This document shows, one piece after another, positions 15,826 to 24,121 of a DNA stretch of 57,237 nucleotides. Numbering within the stretch: the stretch's first letter is position 1; each line of letters opens with the position of its first letter. Origin of the DNA: Roseomonas alba (GTDB lineage: Bacteria > Pseudomonadota > Alphaproteobacteria > Acetobacterales > Acetobacteraceae). The stretch covers positions 1 to 57,237 of the forward strand of contig NZ_JAHYBZ010000016.1 in assembly GCF_019430885.1 (NCBI RefSeq). Direction: 5' to 3'. The notes under the pieces were generated by a model, which was given only the letters and a program-made list of their open reading frames with translations, made no database searches and was not told the DNA's origin. A program made the translations under genes and the position numbers.

Positions 15826-16776
15826 ATGGACCGCCGCCTTCTCCTCGGAGCCGCCACCGGCCTGGTGGCTGCACCGGCCATCCCGCGAGCCCAGGCCTTG
15901 CCGAAGATCACCATCGGCATGTCGGGCTGGACCGGCTTCGCGCCGCTGACGCTGGCCGAACAGGCCGGCATCTTCCGCGCCAACGGCATCGAGGTGGAGA
16001 CCAAGTTCATCCCGGTGCGGGAACGCAACCTCGCCCTTGTCTCCGGGGCCCTGAACTGCGTCGTCACCACGGTCGATACCATGATCCTGTGGGCGAGCAC
16101 CGCACCGCTGGTGCAGGTGCTGGTGCTCGACCGATCCAAGGGCGGCGACGGCATCGCGGTGCGGCCGACCATCAATTCCTGGGCCGACTTCAAGGGCAAG
16201 ACCTTCGCCTGCGACGGCGCGGGCAGCTCTCCCTATTTCGTGCTGGCCTACATGCTGCGTGAGAACGGCATGTCGATGCGCGACGTGAACCTCGCAACCC
16301 TCGCCGCCCAGCCCGCCGCCCAGGCCTTCGTCGCCGGCCAGTACGATGGCTGCTCCAGCTACGAGCCCTATCTCTCCCAGGTCCGTGCCATGGGGGCCGA
16401 CAAGGGCAAGATCTTCGCGACGACGCTCGACTACCCCTGCATCGTCGATACGCTGGCGCTGCCGCCCGCCTTCGTCCAGGCGAACCCGGAAGCGGTGCGC
16501 CGCCTGGTGAAGTCCTGGTTCGACGCGCTGGCCATGGTCAAGGCCGAGCCCGACCGATCCTACGAGATCATGGGCCGCCGCGTGAACCAGTCGGCCGAGC
16601 AGTTCAAGGCGTCCGCGCAGTTCATCGAATGGCTCGACCAGCCGATGAACCGGGACTACGTCGCGAACGGCCTGCCGGAATTCACCCGCAAGGCGCATCT
16701 GGTGCAGCGCGAGACCGGCGTGGTGCGCCGCGACGTGGACCTGACGACGCTGTTCAACCCGGCCTTCATCGGGTGA
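15826..16776 (+). CDS. ABC transporter substrate-binding protein (SsuA/NMT1 type)
   Basis: A 316-residue exported protein. The N-terminus MDRRLLLGAATGLVAAPA is a signal peptide with a Tat-like double Arg but no full twin-arginine motif; cleavage is after QA near residue 24. The mature part begins KITIGMSGWTGFAPLTLAEQ, the usual opening of nitrate/sulfonate/taurine and thiamine-precursor (NMT1) binding proteins. It is followed at 2 nt by the permease and then the ATPase, a complete import system. The ligand is not deducible. Confidence 0.88.
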   Translation: MDRRLLLGAATGLVAAPAIPRAQALPKITIGMSGWTGFAPLTLAEQAGIFRANGIEVETKFIPVRERNLALVSGALNCVVTTVDTMILWASTAPLVQVLVLDRSKGGDGIAVRPTINSWADFKGKTFACDGAGSSPYFVLAYMLRENGMSMRDVNLATLAAQPAAQAFVAGQYDGCSSYEPYLSQVRAMGADKGKIFATTLDYPCIVDTLALPPAFVQANPEAVRRLVKSWFDALAMVKAEPDRSYEIMGRRVNQSAEQFKASAQFIEWLDQPMNRDYVANGLPEFTRKAHLVQRETGVVRRDVDLTTLFNPAFIG

Positions 16777-16777
16777 G

Positions 16778-17551
16778 ATGAAGCCACTCGTTCCCGTCCC
16801 TGCCGCCGCCCGGGTGATCCTGGGCGTCGGCTTCTTCGCCATGTTCGTCGGCGTCTGGGCGGCGGTCACCTATTCGGGCTACGTGCCGCCGCTGTTCCTC
16901 GCCTCGCCCGGCCAGGCGCTGCTGTCCGGCTGGTCGCTGCTGACGGAATACGGCTTCCTCGGCGACATCGCCGTGACCATCTGGCGCGTGGTGGGCGGCT
17001 TCGTCATCGCCGCGGCCTGCGGCGTGCCGCTCGGCCTGCTGATGGGCACCTTCAAGCCGGTCGAGGCCTTCTTCGAGCCCTTCGTCTCCTTCGCCCGCTA
17101 CCTGCCGGCCTCGGCCTTCATCCCGCTGCTGATCCTGTGGGTCGGCATCGGGGAGACGCAGAAGCTCTCCCTGATCTTCATCGGGTCCTTCTTCCAGATC
17201 GTCATCATGGTCTCGGTCATCGCTGGCGGCACGCGCATGGACCTAGTCGAGGCCGCCTATACCCTGGGCGCCAAGTCGCGCGGCGTGCTGCGGCGGGTCA
17301 TCCTGCCGGCCTCGGCACCGCTGGTGATGGAAACGCTGCGCCTCGTGCTCGGCTGGGCCTGGACCTACGTCATCGTGGCCGAGCTGATCGGCGCCTCCTC
17401 CGGCATCGGGCACATGATCATGGACAGCCAGCGCCTGCTCGATACCGGGCAGATGATCTTCGGCATCGTCGTGATCGGGCTGATCGGGCTGGCGACAGAC
17501 TTCCTGTTCAAGGCGCTGAACCGCTGGCTCTTCCCCTGGGCGGCGCTGTGA
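16778..17551 (+). CDS. ABC transporter permease (SsuC/TauC type)
   Basis: A 257-residue protein with about six membrane segments. The cytoplasmic coupling loop reads EAAYTLGAKSRGVLRRVILP, the EAA motif that docks on the ATPase. It begins 1 nt after the stop of the binding-protein gene and ends 1 nt before the ATPase start, so the three form one transcript. It belongs to the nitrate/sulfonate/taurine BPD family. Confidence 0.9.
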   Translation: MKPLVPVPAAARVILGVGFFAMFVGVWAAVTYSGYVPPLFLASPGQALLSGWSLLTEYGFLGDIAVTIWRVVGGFVIAAACGVPLGLLMGTFKPVEAFFEPFVSFARYLPASAFIPLLILWVGIGETQKLSLIFIGSFFQIVIMVSVIAGGTRMDLVEAAYTLGAKSRGVLRRVILPASAPLVMETLRLVLGWAWTYVIVAELIGASSGIGHMIMDSQRLLDTGQMIFGIVVIGLIGLATDFLFKALNRWLFPWAAL

Positions 17552-17552
17552 G

Positions 17553-18341
17553 ATGAGCAACAAGACCCTGCGCATCGCCGGCGTCACGCGCACCTTCCCC
17601 GGGCGTGGGAAGGCCGGCCCGACGCTCGCGCTTCAGCCGACGGATATGACCGCCGCCCCCGGCGAGTTCATCGCCATCCTCGGCCCGTCCGGCTGCGGCA
17701 AGTCCACATTGCTGCGGATCGTCGCCGGCCTCGACCAGCCGACGGCCGGCAGCGTGACGCTGGACGGCGCGCCCGTCACCGCCCCCGGCGCCGACCGCGG
17801 CATGGTGTTCCAGTCCTACACCCTGTTCCCCTGGCTGACCGTCGCGCAGAACATTCGCTTCGGCCTGCAGGAACGCGGCGTGCCGGACGCCGAGCAGCAG
17901 GCCATCGCCGCGCGCTTCATCGCCCGCACGGGTCTGAAAGGTTTCGAGAACCACTGGCCGCGCCAGCTCTCCGGCGGCATGCAGCAGCGTTGCGCCCTGG
18001 CCCGCGCGCTGGCGAACGACCCCGAGATCCTGCTGCTCGATGAACCCTTCGGCGCGCTGGACCACCAGACGCGCGAGCTGATGCAGGAATTGCTGCTCGA
18101 GATCTGGGAAGCCGACCGCAAGACCGTGCTGTTCGTTACCCATGACATCGACGAGGCGATCTTCCTCGCGAAGCGCGTCGTGGTGATGTCGGCGCGCCCC
18201 GGGCGCATCAAGGCGGATGTGCCCATCCCCCTGCCCTATCCGCGCGACTGGACGATGAAGACCAGCGCGGAATTCGGAACGCTGAAGGCGCGGCTGATGG
18301 GGGAGATCCGCGAGGAAGTGCGCAAGGCGGCGATGGCGTAG
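17553..18341 (+). CDS. ABC transporter ATP-binding protein (SsuB/TauB type)
   Basis: A 262-residue ATPase. Walker A GPSGCGKST, Q-loop FQSYTLFPWLTV, signature LSGGMQQR, Walker B ILLLDEPFGALD and the switch His in VTHDIDEA are all present and in normal order. It energises the permease encoded just before it. It is the last gene of the operon; a bidirectional hairpin follows at 18364. Confidence 0.93.
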   Translation: MSNKTLRIAGVTRTFPGRGKAGPTLALQPTDMTAAPGEFIAILGPSGCGKSTLLRIVAGLDQPTAGSVTLDGAPVTAPGADRGMVFQSYTLFPWLTVAQNIRFGLQERGVPDAEQQAIAARFIARTGLKGFENHWPRQLSGGMQQRCALARALANDPEILLLDEPFGALDHQTRELMQELLLEIWEADRKTVLFVTHDIDEAIFLAKRVVVMSARPGRIKADVPIPLPYPRDWTMKTSAEFGTLKARLMGEIREEVRKAAMA

Positions 18342-18363
18342 GGGGCGCCCGGTCCTCCTCTGT

Positions 18364-18400
18364 GGCATGGGAGGGGCTTCGCCCCTCCAACCCTCATGCC
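18364..18400. terminator. Nested hairpin between convergent ABC and murJ genes (repeat-family hairpin B)
   Basis: The inner stem AGGGGC-TTC-GCCCCT is extended by GG/CC and enclosed by GGCATG (18364-18369) and CATGCC (18395-18400). The inner part equals hairpin B of the dispersed composite repeat, here without hairpin A. Both flanking genes converge on it, so it is likely a bidirectional terminator; its right arm covers the murJ stop codon. Confidence 0.7.
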
Positions 18401-19938
18401 GCCTTGCGTCGCCGCAGCATCCTCAGCACGTCCCGCGGGTTGAACCCGCGCAGGCCGGTCCCGGCGGCCAGGTAGGCCAGCGCCCCGGCCCCGATCAGCG
18501 CCCCCGCCTGCGCCACCCGCCCCACCGAATGGCTCGGCGCTGGCAGGACAAGGGCCAATCCTGCCACCACGGCGCCCATTACCAGGCTCGCAGCCAGGAT
18601 GCGCGGCAGCACGCGCCGGGACCGCCGATCGGCGACGACGATACGCCGCCGGACCAGCAGCCAGCCCAGCAGGCCGGCATTCACCCAGGCGGCGCAGGAT
18701 GTCGCCAGTGCCACGCCGACATGCGCCAGCCAGGACATGAACAGCAGGTTCAACGCCAGGTTCAGCGCCACGGCCACGAGCCCAATCTTCACCGGCGTCG
18801 CCGTGTCGCCGCGAGCGAAGAAGCCCGGGGCGAAGACCTTCACCAGCACGAAGGCCGGCAGGCCGAAGGCATAGGCGACCAGTGCGGTGGCGCTGGCATG
18901 CGCGGCCTCGGCCCCGAAGGCGCCGCGCTGGAACAGGGCGGCGACGATCGGCCCGGCCGCCGCGGCAAGGCCCACCGCCGAGGGCAAGGTCAGCAGCAGG
19001 GCCATCTCCGTGCCCCGGTTCAGCGTTCGATGTGCCGAAAGCCGCTGGCCGGCACGCAGCTGGCGCGACAGCACCGGCAACAGCGCCGTGCCCATCGCCG
19101 CGCCCACCACGCCCAGGGGCAACTGGGCGACCCGGTCCGCGTAGTACAGGAAGGACACCGCCCCCGACGGCAGCAGCGACGCGATGATGACATCCACAGC
19201 CAGGTTGATCTGCGTCACCCCGGCGCCGAGCACGCCCGGTGCCATGCGTCGCAGCACCTGCATGACCGGCGGCGCCAGCTCGGGCCACCGCAGCAGGTTC
19301 AGCGTCATGCCGGCCTGCCGCGCGGCCAGCCACACCATGGCAAGCTGCACGAAGCCGGATGCCAGAACACCCCAGGCCAGGGCGTGCCCGGGCGTCGCCA
19401 CGTATGGTGCGAGCCCGACCAGCGCCGCCATCAGGAAGAGGTTGAAGAAGACAGGTGCCGCCGCCGCGGCCGCGAAGCGATCCAGCCCGTTCAACACGCC
19501 GGAGATCAGTGCGGTCAGGCAGATCAGCGGCAGGTATCCCATGGTGATGCGGGTCAGGGTGACCGCCAGGTCGAACTTCGCGGGGTCGGCCTGGAAACCA
19601 GGGGCCAGCACCACCAGAACCTGGGGCATGAAGATCAGCCCCAGGACCGTCAGCAGGCTGAGCCAGAGCCCGAGCAGCGAACCCATGCGCTCCGCCAGGT
19701 CCTGCGCCGCCATTCGGCCTTCCTTCACCAGCGTCCCGGCAAAGGTGGGGATGAAGGCCGCATTGAAGGCGCCTTCGCCGAACAGGCGGCGGAACAGGTT
19801 GGGCAGCTTCAGCGCGACGAAGAAAGCATCGGCGACGGGCCCGGCACCCAGCCGCGCCGCGACCAGCATGTCGCGCGCGAAGCCGAGGACCCGGCTCGCC
19901 ATGGTCCAGCCGCCGACGGTGAGGACGGATTTCAGCAT
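18394..19938 (-). CDS. murJ: Lipid II flippase MurJ
   Basis: A 514-residue protein with 13-14 hydrophobic segments. The start MLKSVLTVGGWTMASRVLGFARDMLVA and the following FFVALKLPNLFRRLFGEGAFNAAFIP are highly characteristic of MurJ/MviN. It flips lipid-linked peptidoglycan precursor across the inner membrane. ATG 19938 was chosen because the family match begins exactly there. It is a single gene on the minus strand; in many alphaproteobacteria murJ follows glnD or precedes trpS, and neither is here. Confidence 0.95.
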   Translation of the reverse strand: MLKSVLTVGGWTMASRVLGFARDMLVAARLGAGPVADAFFVALKLPNLFRRLFGEGAFNAAFIPTFAGTLVKEGRMAAQDLAERMGSLLGLWLSLLTVLGLIFMPQVLVVLAPGFQADPAKFDLAVTLTRITMGYLPLICLTALISGVLNGLDRFAAAAAAPVFFNLFLMAALVGLAPYVATPGHALAWGVLASGFVQLAMVWLAARQAGMTLNLLRWPELAPPVMQVLRRMAPGVLGAGVTQINLAVDVIIASLLPSGAVSFLYYADRVAQLPLGVVGAAMGTALLPVLSRQLRAGQRLSAHRTLNRGTEMALLLTLPSAVGLAAAAGPIVAALFQRGAFGAEAAHASATALVAYAFGLPAFVLVKVFAPGFFARGDTATPVKIGLVAVALNLALNLLFMSWLAHVGVALATSCAAWVNAGLLGWLLVRRRIVVADRRSRRVLPRILAASLVMGAVVAGLALVLPAPSHSVGRVAQAGALIGAGALAYLAAGTGLRGFNPRDVLRMLRRRKAA

Positions 19939-20013
19939 TGCGCCTCGTCTGCCCGGGCCTTGGGGCGGAAGCAAGGCACCTGCCACACGCCGCGACACGT
20001 TCGGCGTCGCGTC

Positions 20014-20090
20014 GGAGGGGCTCCGCCCCTCCAAACCATCCCGCGAAAGGCCAAAGGGCCTTTGGAAACCTCAATTTGGCGCCGGGCGCC
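20014..20090. repeat. Half copy of the composite repeat (reverse orientation)
   Basis: Hairpin B (GGAGGGGC-TCC-GCCCCTCC) at 20014-20032 is followed by hairpin A (AAAGGCC-AAA-GGGCCTTT region) at 20046-20064 and the conserved inner edge to about 20090. No forward half follows. It lies 76 bp upstream of the murJ start in a divergent spacer, unlike most copies, which sit at gene 3' ends. Confidence 0.8.
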
Positions 20091-20189
20091 GCAGGCGGAA
20101 TGCAGCCGACAGCCGCACCGGTGCGCGACGGGCACTGCGTGGGAACTCCATGGCCATCGCCCCCCGTGCCGGGACGCTGCGGGCCGGGA

Positions 20190-20256
20190 TGCCCCGCCAC
20201 CAGGCATGCCGATCGACGGTGCGCGGCACCATCCATGGCATCCCGATGGCGGGGCA
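20190..20256. repeat. Inverted repeat submodule shared with repeat copy at 23767
   Basis: Left arm 20190-20210 and right arm 20237-20256 are complementary at about 17 of 20 positions with one bulge. A related text (GCCCCGCCACC then an inverted CCCATTG..CAATGGG) occurs at 23767-23824 inside another repeat copy. The rest of the spacer 20091-20424 holds no gene that I can support; the SD AAGGAGA of the next gene is at its right end. Confidence 0.55.
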
Positions 20257-20424
20257 GCGCCGAGGGGCGGAACGCCTCCGCCAGACGCCGCACCCGGCCT
20301 GCCCGGACCATCGGGAGGCCCCCTGCTCCCCCTGGCGCCGCCCCTTGCCGCCGGTGGGTGCTGGCGCACTCTCTCGTGATGTCGCACATTGGGTGCTTGT
20401 TCCTGCCGAAGGAGACGGCTGACT

Positions 20425-21387
20425 ATGTCGGGGATCGCGCGCCGTGCCCTGCTGGGCGGCGCCCTGGCCCTCCCGATGACCATGCGACCTGGACTGGCCC
20501 GATGGGTGCCGGCCGGGAAGGTCACGATTGTCGTCCCCTACGCCTCCGGCGGCACGAATGATGAAGTGATGCGCGCCCTGGCCGAGGGCATGGCCCGGCG
20601 GCTCGGCCAGCCGGTCGAGATCCTGAACAAGCCGGGCAGGCGGGGCGTCCGCTTCATCGCGGGGATGGTCAACACGCCACCGGATGGGCTGCTGCTGGCA
20701 CAATTGCCCGCTGCGGCGATCCGCATCGCGCTGCTCGAGAACCTGCCCTTCGACGCGAGCCGCGATACCACCCCGATCCTCAGCGTCGCCGGCAGCGCCT
20801 TCGGCAGCATCGCCAAGGTGGATCGCTTCCCCGATGGCTGGGCCGGCTTCATCCGCGAGGCACGGGAGAAGCCGGGCGCGCTGTCCTATGGCACGGCAGG
20901 GGTGAACAGCACGGGCCACCTCACCATGGCCCGGCTGCTGCTGCGCGAACGTGTGCAGGCCGTTCACGTGCCCTTTCGCGGGGCGATGCACGGGGTCCAG
21001 GCGCTCGCCGCCGGCGACATCGACGTGATGGCAGGCCCCGCCGGCATCGGCGAGGCCGTTACGAATGGCGAGGCCGTCTGGCTGAATGTCTGGAGTGCGG
21101 AGCGCCTGCGCCGCTGGCCCGACGCGCCCACCCTGCGCGAGCTCGGCTACCGCCTGGTGGTGACTTCGCCCTTCGGCATCGTCGGCCCACCCCGCCTGCC
21201 GGCCGAGATCACGGCGGCCGTGCATGATGCCGTGCTCGCCACGATGCGCGACGAACCCTTCCTCAGCCTTCTCGAGCGACTGGACATGACCGAGGACTAT
21301 CGCGACGGCGCCGCCTATGCCGCCTTCATCGCCGAATCCGCCCGCACCGAGGAAATGCTGATCGGCCGCCTCGGCCTGGTGCCATGA
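20425..21387 (+). CDS. Tripartite tricarboxylate (Bug/TctC) family substrate-binding protein
   Basis: A 320-residue protein starting at ATG 20425 after AAGGAGA. A Tat/Sec signal lies in residues 1-26, followed by KVTIVVPYASGGTNDEVMRA, the standard opening of Bug proteins, and later HVPFRGAMHGVQALAAGDID, the second Bug hallmark. No TctA/TctB membrane genes are near, so it is an orphan receptor, common in Acetobacteraceae and Burkholderiales. Its stop overlaps the next start by 4 nt. Confidence 0.88.
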   Translation: MSGIARRALLGGALALPMTMRPGLARWVPAGKVTIVVPYASGGTNDEVMRALAEGMARRLGQPVEILNKPGRRGVRFIAGMVNTPPDGLLLAQLPAAAIRIALLENLPFDASRDTTPILSVAGSAFGSIAKVDRFPDGWAGFIREAREKPGALSYGTAGVNSTGHLTMARLLLRERVQAVHVPFRGAMHGVQALAAGDIDVMAGPAGIGEAVTNGEAVWLNVWSAERLRRWPDAPTLRELGYRLVVTSPFGIVGPPRLPAEITAAVHDAVLATMRDEPFLSLLERLDMTEDYRDGAAYAAFIAESARTEEMLIGRLGLVP

Positions 21388-22157
21388 CGCCCCCCGATAT
21401 TCTCGCGCTGGAGCGCGCGACGCTGACCACGGTCCCCGCACCGCGCACCGGCTTCGACGGCCCCTTCGTGGTGCGTGCCTTCTCCGGCGGGACCGGGCGG
21501 GCGAATGCGGCGTCGTCGCTCGATGGCGGCGCGGATCCCGATCTGGAAGCGCGGATCGACCGCATCGCGGCGCGCTATGCCGCGATGGGGCTGCCGGCGC
21601 GGTTCCGCTCCACGCCGCTCGATCCGCCGGGGCTGGCCGCCGCTCTTGAGGCCCGGGGCTATGTGCCCAAGGACGAGACCCGCGTCCTGATCGCCGCGAT
21701 CGAGGGACTCGCGGAACCCGACCCCACGGCGGAAGCCGTGCCGGCCCCGGATGCAGACTGGATGGCCGTGACCGCCACCGCCGAGCATCAGAGCCCCAGG
21801 CGCCGCCAGGAAAAGGAAGGCACGCCTCCGCTACTGACCGTTCCGGGGGCCTGGATCACGCTGCGGGTGGACGGTGTGGCGGCGGCGGTGGCCTCGGTGG
21901 TCGTGGCGGGCAGGCTGGCGGGCTATTTCGACCTGGCGGTGCGGCCGGAATACCGGCGCCGGGGCCTCGCCGCGCGGGCGGTCCGCACCGCCGCCGACTG
22001 GGCGCGCGGACAGGGTGCGCGCTGGATGTTCTGCCAGGTGGCGGTGTCCAACGAACCCTCCTTTGCCCTCAACACCGCCCTCGGGCTGACGGAAGCCTAT
22101 CGCTACGTCTATTGGGTCCCGGCGGCGGAGGCCGGTCCGCCGCTGAAATTCGGCTGA
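21384..22157 (+). CDS. GNAT-family N-acetyltransferase
   Basis: A 257-residue protein. The C-terminal half has the acetyl-CoA binding pattern LAVRPEYRRRGLAARAV (R-x-x-G-x-G/A type) near residue 195 and the NEPSF..NTALGLTEAYRYVYW end typical of GNAT enzymes that act on small molecules or peptides. The N-terminal half is a divergent GNAT-like lobe. It overlaps the binding-protein gene by 4 nt and precedes aroE by 44 nt. The acceptor is unknown. Confidence 0.82.
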   Translation: MTPPDILALERATLTTVPAPRTGFDGPFVVRAFSGGTGRANAASSLDGGADPDLEARIDRIAARYAAMGLPARFRSTPLDPPGLAAALEARGYVPKDETRVLIAAIEGLAEPDPTAEAVPAPDADWMAVTATAEHQSPRRRQEKEGTPPLLTVPGAWITLRVDGVAAAVASVVVAGRLAGYFDLAVRPEYRRRGLAARAVRTAADWARGQGARWMFCQVAVSNEPSFALNTALGLTEAYRYVYWVPAAEAGPPLKFG

Positions 22158-22201
22158 CGGGCGGCCTTGCGCCGGCCGCCGCGGCAGGGCTTTCTGCGCC
22201 G

Positions 22202-23041
22202 ATGCGACTGCTTTCCGGTCATGCCCGTCTCGCCGGCGTCCTCGGCTGGCCCATCTCCCATTCCCGTTCGCCGCGGCTGCACGGGTATTGGTTGGACAGC
22301 CTCGGCATCGATGGGGCGTATCTGCCCCTGCCGGTCCATCCGGACCGCTTCGAGGAAGGTGTGCGGGGCCTCGTGGCGCTCGGCTTCCGCGGCGCGAATG
22401 TCACCATCCCGCACAAGCAGGCGGCCTTCGCCGTCTGCGACGTGGTGGATGCGACGGCGAAACGCGCTGGGGCGGTGAATACCCTGGTGTTCCGGGATGG
22501 CCGCATCGAGGGATCCAACACCGACGGCTTCGGCTTCCTGGAGAATGTCCGCAACGCCGTACCGGGTTGGCAGGCCTCCGCGGGGCCTGCGGTGCTGCTC
22601 GGCGCCGGCGGGGCGGCACGGGCGATTGCGGCGGCGCTGCTCGACGCCGGCTGCCCGTGGCTCGTGCTGGTGAACCGGTCGCGCGACAAGGCCGAGGCGC
22701 TGGCCCGCGACCTCGGCGGCCCGGTCCGCGTGGCCGAGGCGCCGCCCCTGGCCGAGGCGGCGCTGCTGGTGAACACGACATCGCTCGGCATGCGCGGCCA
22801 TCCGTCGCTCGCCATTGACCTCGCACCGCTGCCCCCCGGCGCGGTGGTCGCGGACATCGTCTATGTGCCGCTGGAAACACCCCTGCTCGCGGCCGCACGG
22901 GCGCGTGGCCTGCGGGCCGTGGATGGACTTGGCATGCTGCTGCATCAGGCGCGGCCGGGCTTCGAAGCCTGGTTCGGCACGGCACCCACGGTCGATGCGG
23001 CACTGCGCGAGGCGGTCGCCGGGGATATTCCGCCGCGATGA
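22202..23041 (+). CDS. aroE: Shikimate dehydrogenase
   Basis: A 279-residue enzyme. Substrate-side motifs are HSRSPRLHGYW, the catalytic Lys in NVTIPHKQ, and the Asp of EGSNTDGFG; the NADP site is LLGAGGAARAI; and LGMLLHQ near the end is typical. It reduces 3-dehydroshikimate to shikimate in aromatic amino-acid biosynthesis. ATG 22202 fits the family start. It overlaps coaE by 4 nt. In many alphaproteobacteria the order is maf-aroE-coaE-dnaQ; here maf is replaced upstream by a GNAT gene and dnaQ is not downstream. Confidence 0.95.
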   Translation: MRLLSGHARLAGVLGWPISHSRSPRLHGYWLDSLGIDGAYLPLPVHPDRFEEGVRGLVALGFRGANVTIPHKQAAFAVCDVVDATAKRAGAVNTLVFRDGRIEGSNTDGFGFLENVRNAVPGWQASAGPAVLLGAGGAARAIAAALLDAGCPWLVLVNRSRDKAEALARDLGGPVRVAEAPPLAEAALLVNTTSLGMRGHPSLAIDLAPLPPGAVVADIVYVPLETPLLAAARARGLRAVDGLGMLLHQARPGFEAWFGTAPTVDAALREAVAGDIPPR

Positions 23042-23625
23042 TCATCCTGGGCCTGACCGGCAGCATCGGAATGGGGAAATCCACAGCCACGGCGAGCTTC
23101 CGTCGCCTGCGAGTCCCTGTCTTCGACGCGGATGCCGCAGTGCACCGCTTGCAGCAACCGGGGGGGCGTGCGCTGCGGCCGATCGCGTCTGCCTTTCCCG
23201 GCAGCGTCGTCGATGGAAGGCTGGATCGAGAGGCCCTGCGCCGCGTCGTTCTCGGCAACCCTGAGGCGCTGAAGCGGCTGGAGCGGATCGTGCATCCGCT
23301 GGTGCGGGACGAGGAGCGGCGTTTCCTCGCCCGCGCCCGCCGGGCGGGCGAGAGGCTGGTGGTACTGGACGTGCCGCTACTCTTCGAAACCGGCGGCGAG
23401 AAGCGGGCGGATCGGATCGTCGTGGTCTCGGCCCCCGCCGGGGTGCAGCGCGCCCGCGTACTGCGCCGCCGCGGCATGACCGAGGAACGCTTCGCCGCCA
23501 TCCGCGCCCGACAGATGCCGGATGCCGAAAAGCGTCGGCGCGCCGATCATGTCATCCCGACAGGGCTCAGCCGCCGCTTCGCCCAGGCCGCGATCCATCG
23601 GTTGGTGCGGCGGCTGACCGCCTGA
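23038..23625 (+). CDS. coaE: Dephospho-CoA kinase
   Basis: A 195-residue P-loop kinase: GLTGSIGMGKST at the N-terminus, FDADAAVHRL (substrate Asp), and the family stretch DVPLLFETGGEKRAD in the middle. It adds the 3'-phosphate in the last step of CoA synthesis. Its start overlaps the aroE stop by 4 nt. The gene after it is convergent, with a long repeat-filled spacer between. Confidence 0.95.
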   Translation: MIILGLTGSIGMGKSTATASFRRLRVPVFDADAAVHRLQQPGGRALRPIASAFPGSVVDGRLDREALRRVVLGNPEALKRLERIVHPLVRDEERRFLARARRAGERLVVLDVPLLFETGGEKRADRIVVVSAPAGVQRARVLRRRGMTEERFAAIRARQMPDAEKRRRADHVIPTGLSRRFAQAAIHRLVRRLTA

Positions 23626-23667
23626 TTCCCGCCGGCCGAAATTGATGGCTGGCGAGGTTGGGAGATG

Positions 23668-24013
23668 GGAGCGGCCCTGCCGCGCCAGTCCACACGGCCA
23701 AAGGCCGTCCGGATGACTGGGCGCCTTCCGCTGCTGGAGTTGGAGGGGCCGCTGCCTCTCCACATCGCCCCGCCACCGGGATCCCATTGACGTTGCCGTG
23801 CAACGCCAATGGGCATCCCTGGCGCTTGGAGCACCTGGAACGCAGTCCGTTGGCGCTGGACGCGACAGGCGTGCCGCCCCCGCAAAGCGCGCATCCTGCG
23901 CAAGAGTGGCTCTCGGCGCCATCGTGGCAGCGGCGCACCGCGCCAGACCAAGGTTTGCAAAGGCCCTGTGGCCTTGGCCGGGGAGAGTGCGAGAGGAGCA
24001 AAGCCCCTCTCGG
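23668..24013. repeat. Composite double-hairpin repeat, copy 3 (most diverged, extended)
   Basis: The right half 23941-24013 has hairpin A (AAAGGCCCTGTGGCCTT) and hairpin B as CGAGAGGAGC..GCCCCTCTCG. The left side carries two reverse-type modules: 23671-23722 (stem ACGGCC-AAA-GGCCGT) and 23742-23826 (GGAGGGGC..GCCTCTCC, then a long stem around CCCATTG/CAATGGG). The core (23870-23940) is close to that of copy 1 (CCGCCCCCGC.AAGC..TGCGCA.GAGTGG). The whole 496-bp gap 23626-24121 between convergent coaE and the MHS gene is made of this material. Confidence 0.75.
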
Positions 24014-24121
24014 TCGACCGATCAGGAACAGTGGCCGCTGGCATGATATCGGCTGGCCCGGTATCGCAGTCCGCCCGCGGCGCGCCGTGCCCGGGCGGAC
24101 CGGAACCCTGCGCCGCGCCCG

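Noticed and set aside
18236..20389. Long frames on both strands (670-717 residues) over murJ
   Set aside because: They are shadows of murJ plus repeat sequence. The minus frame at 18394-19938 is the one with a convincing family match.
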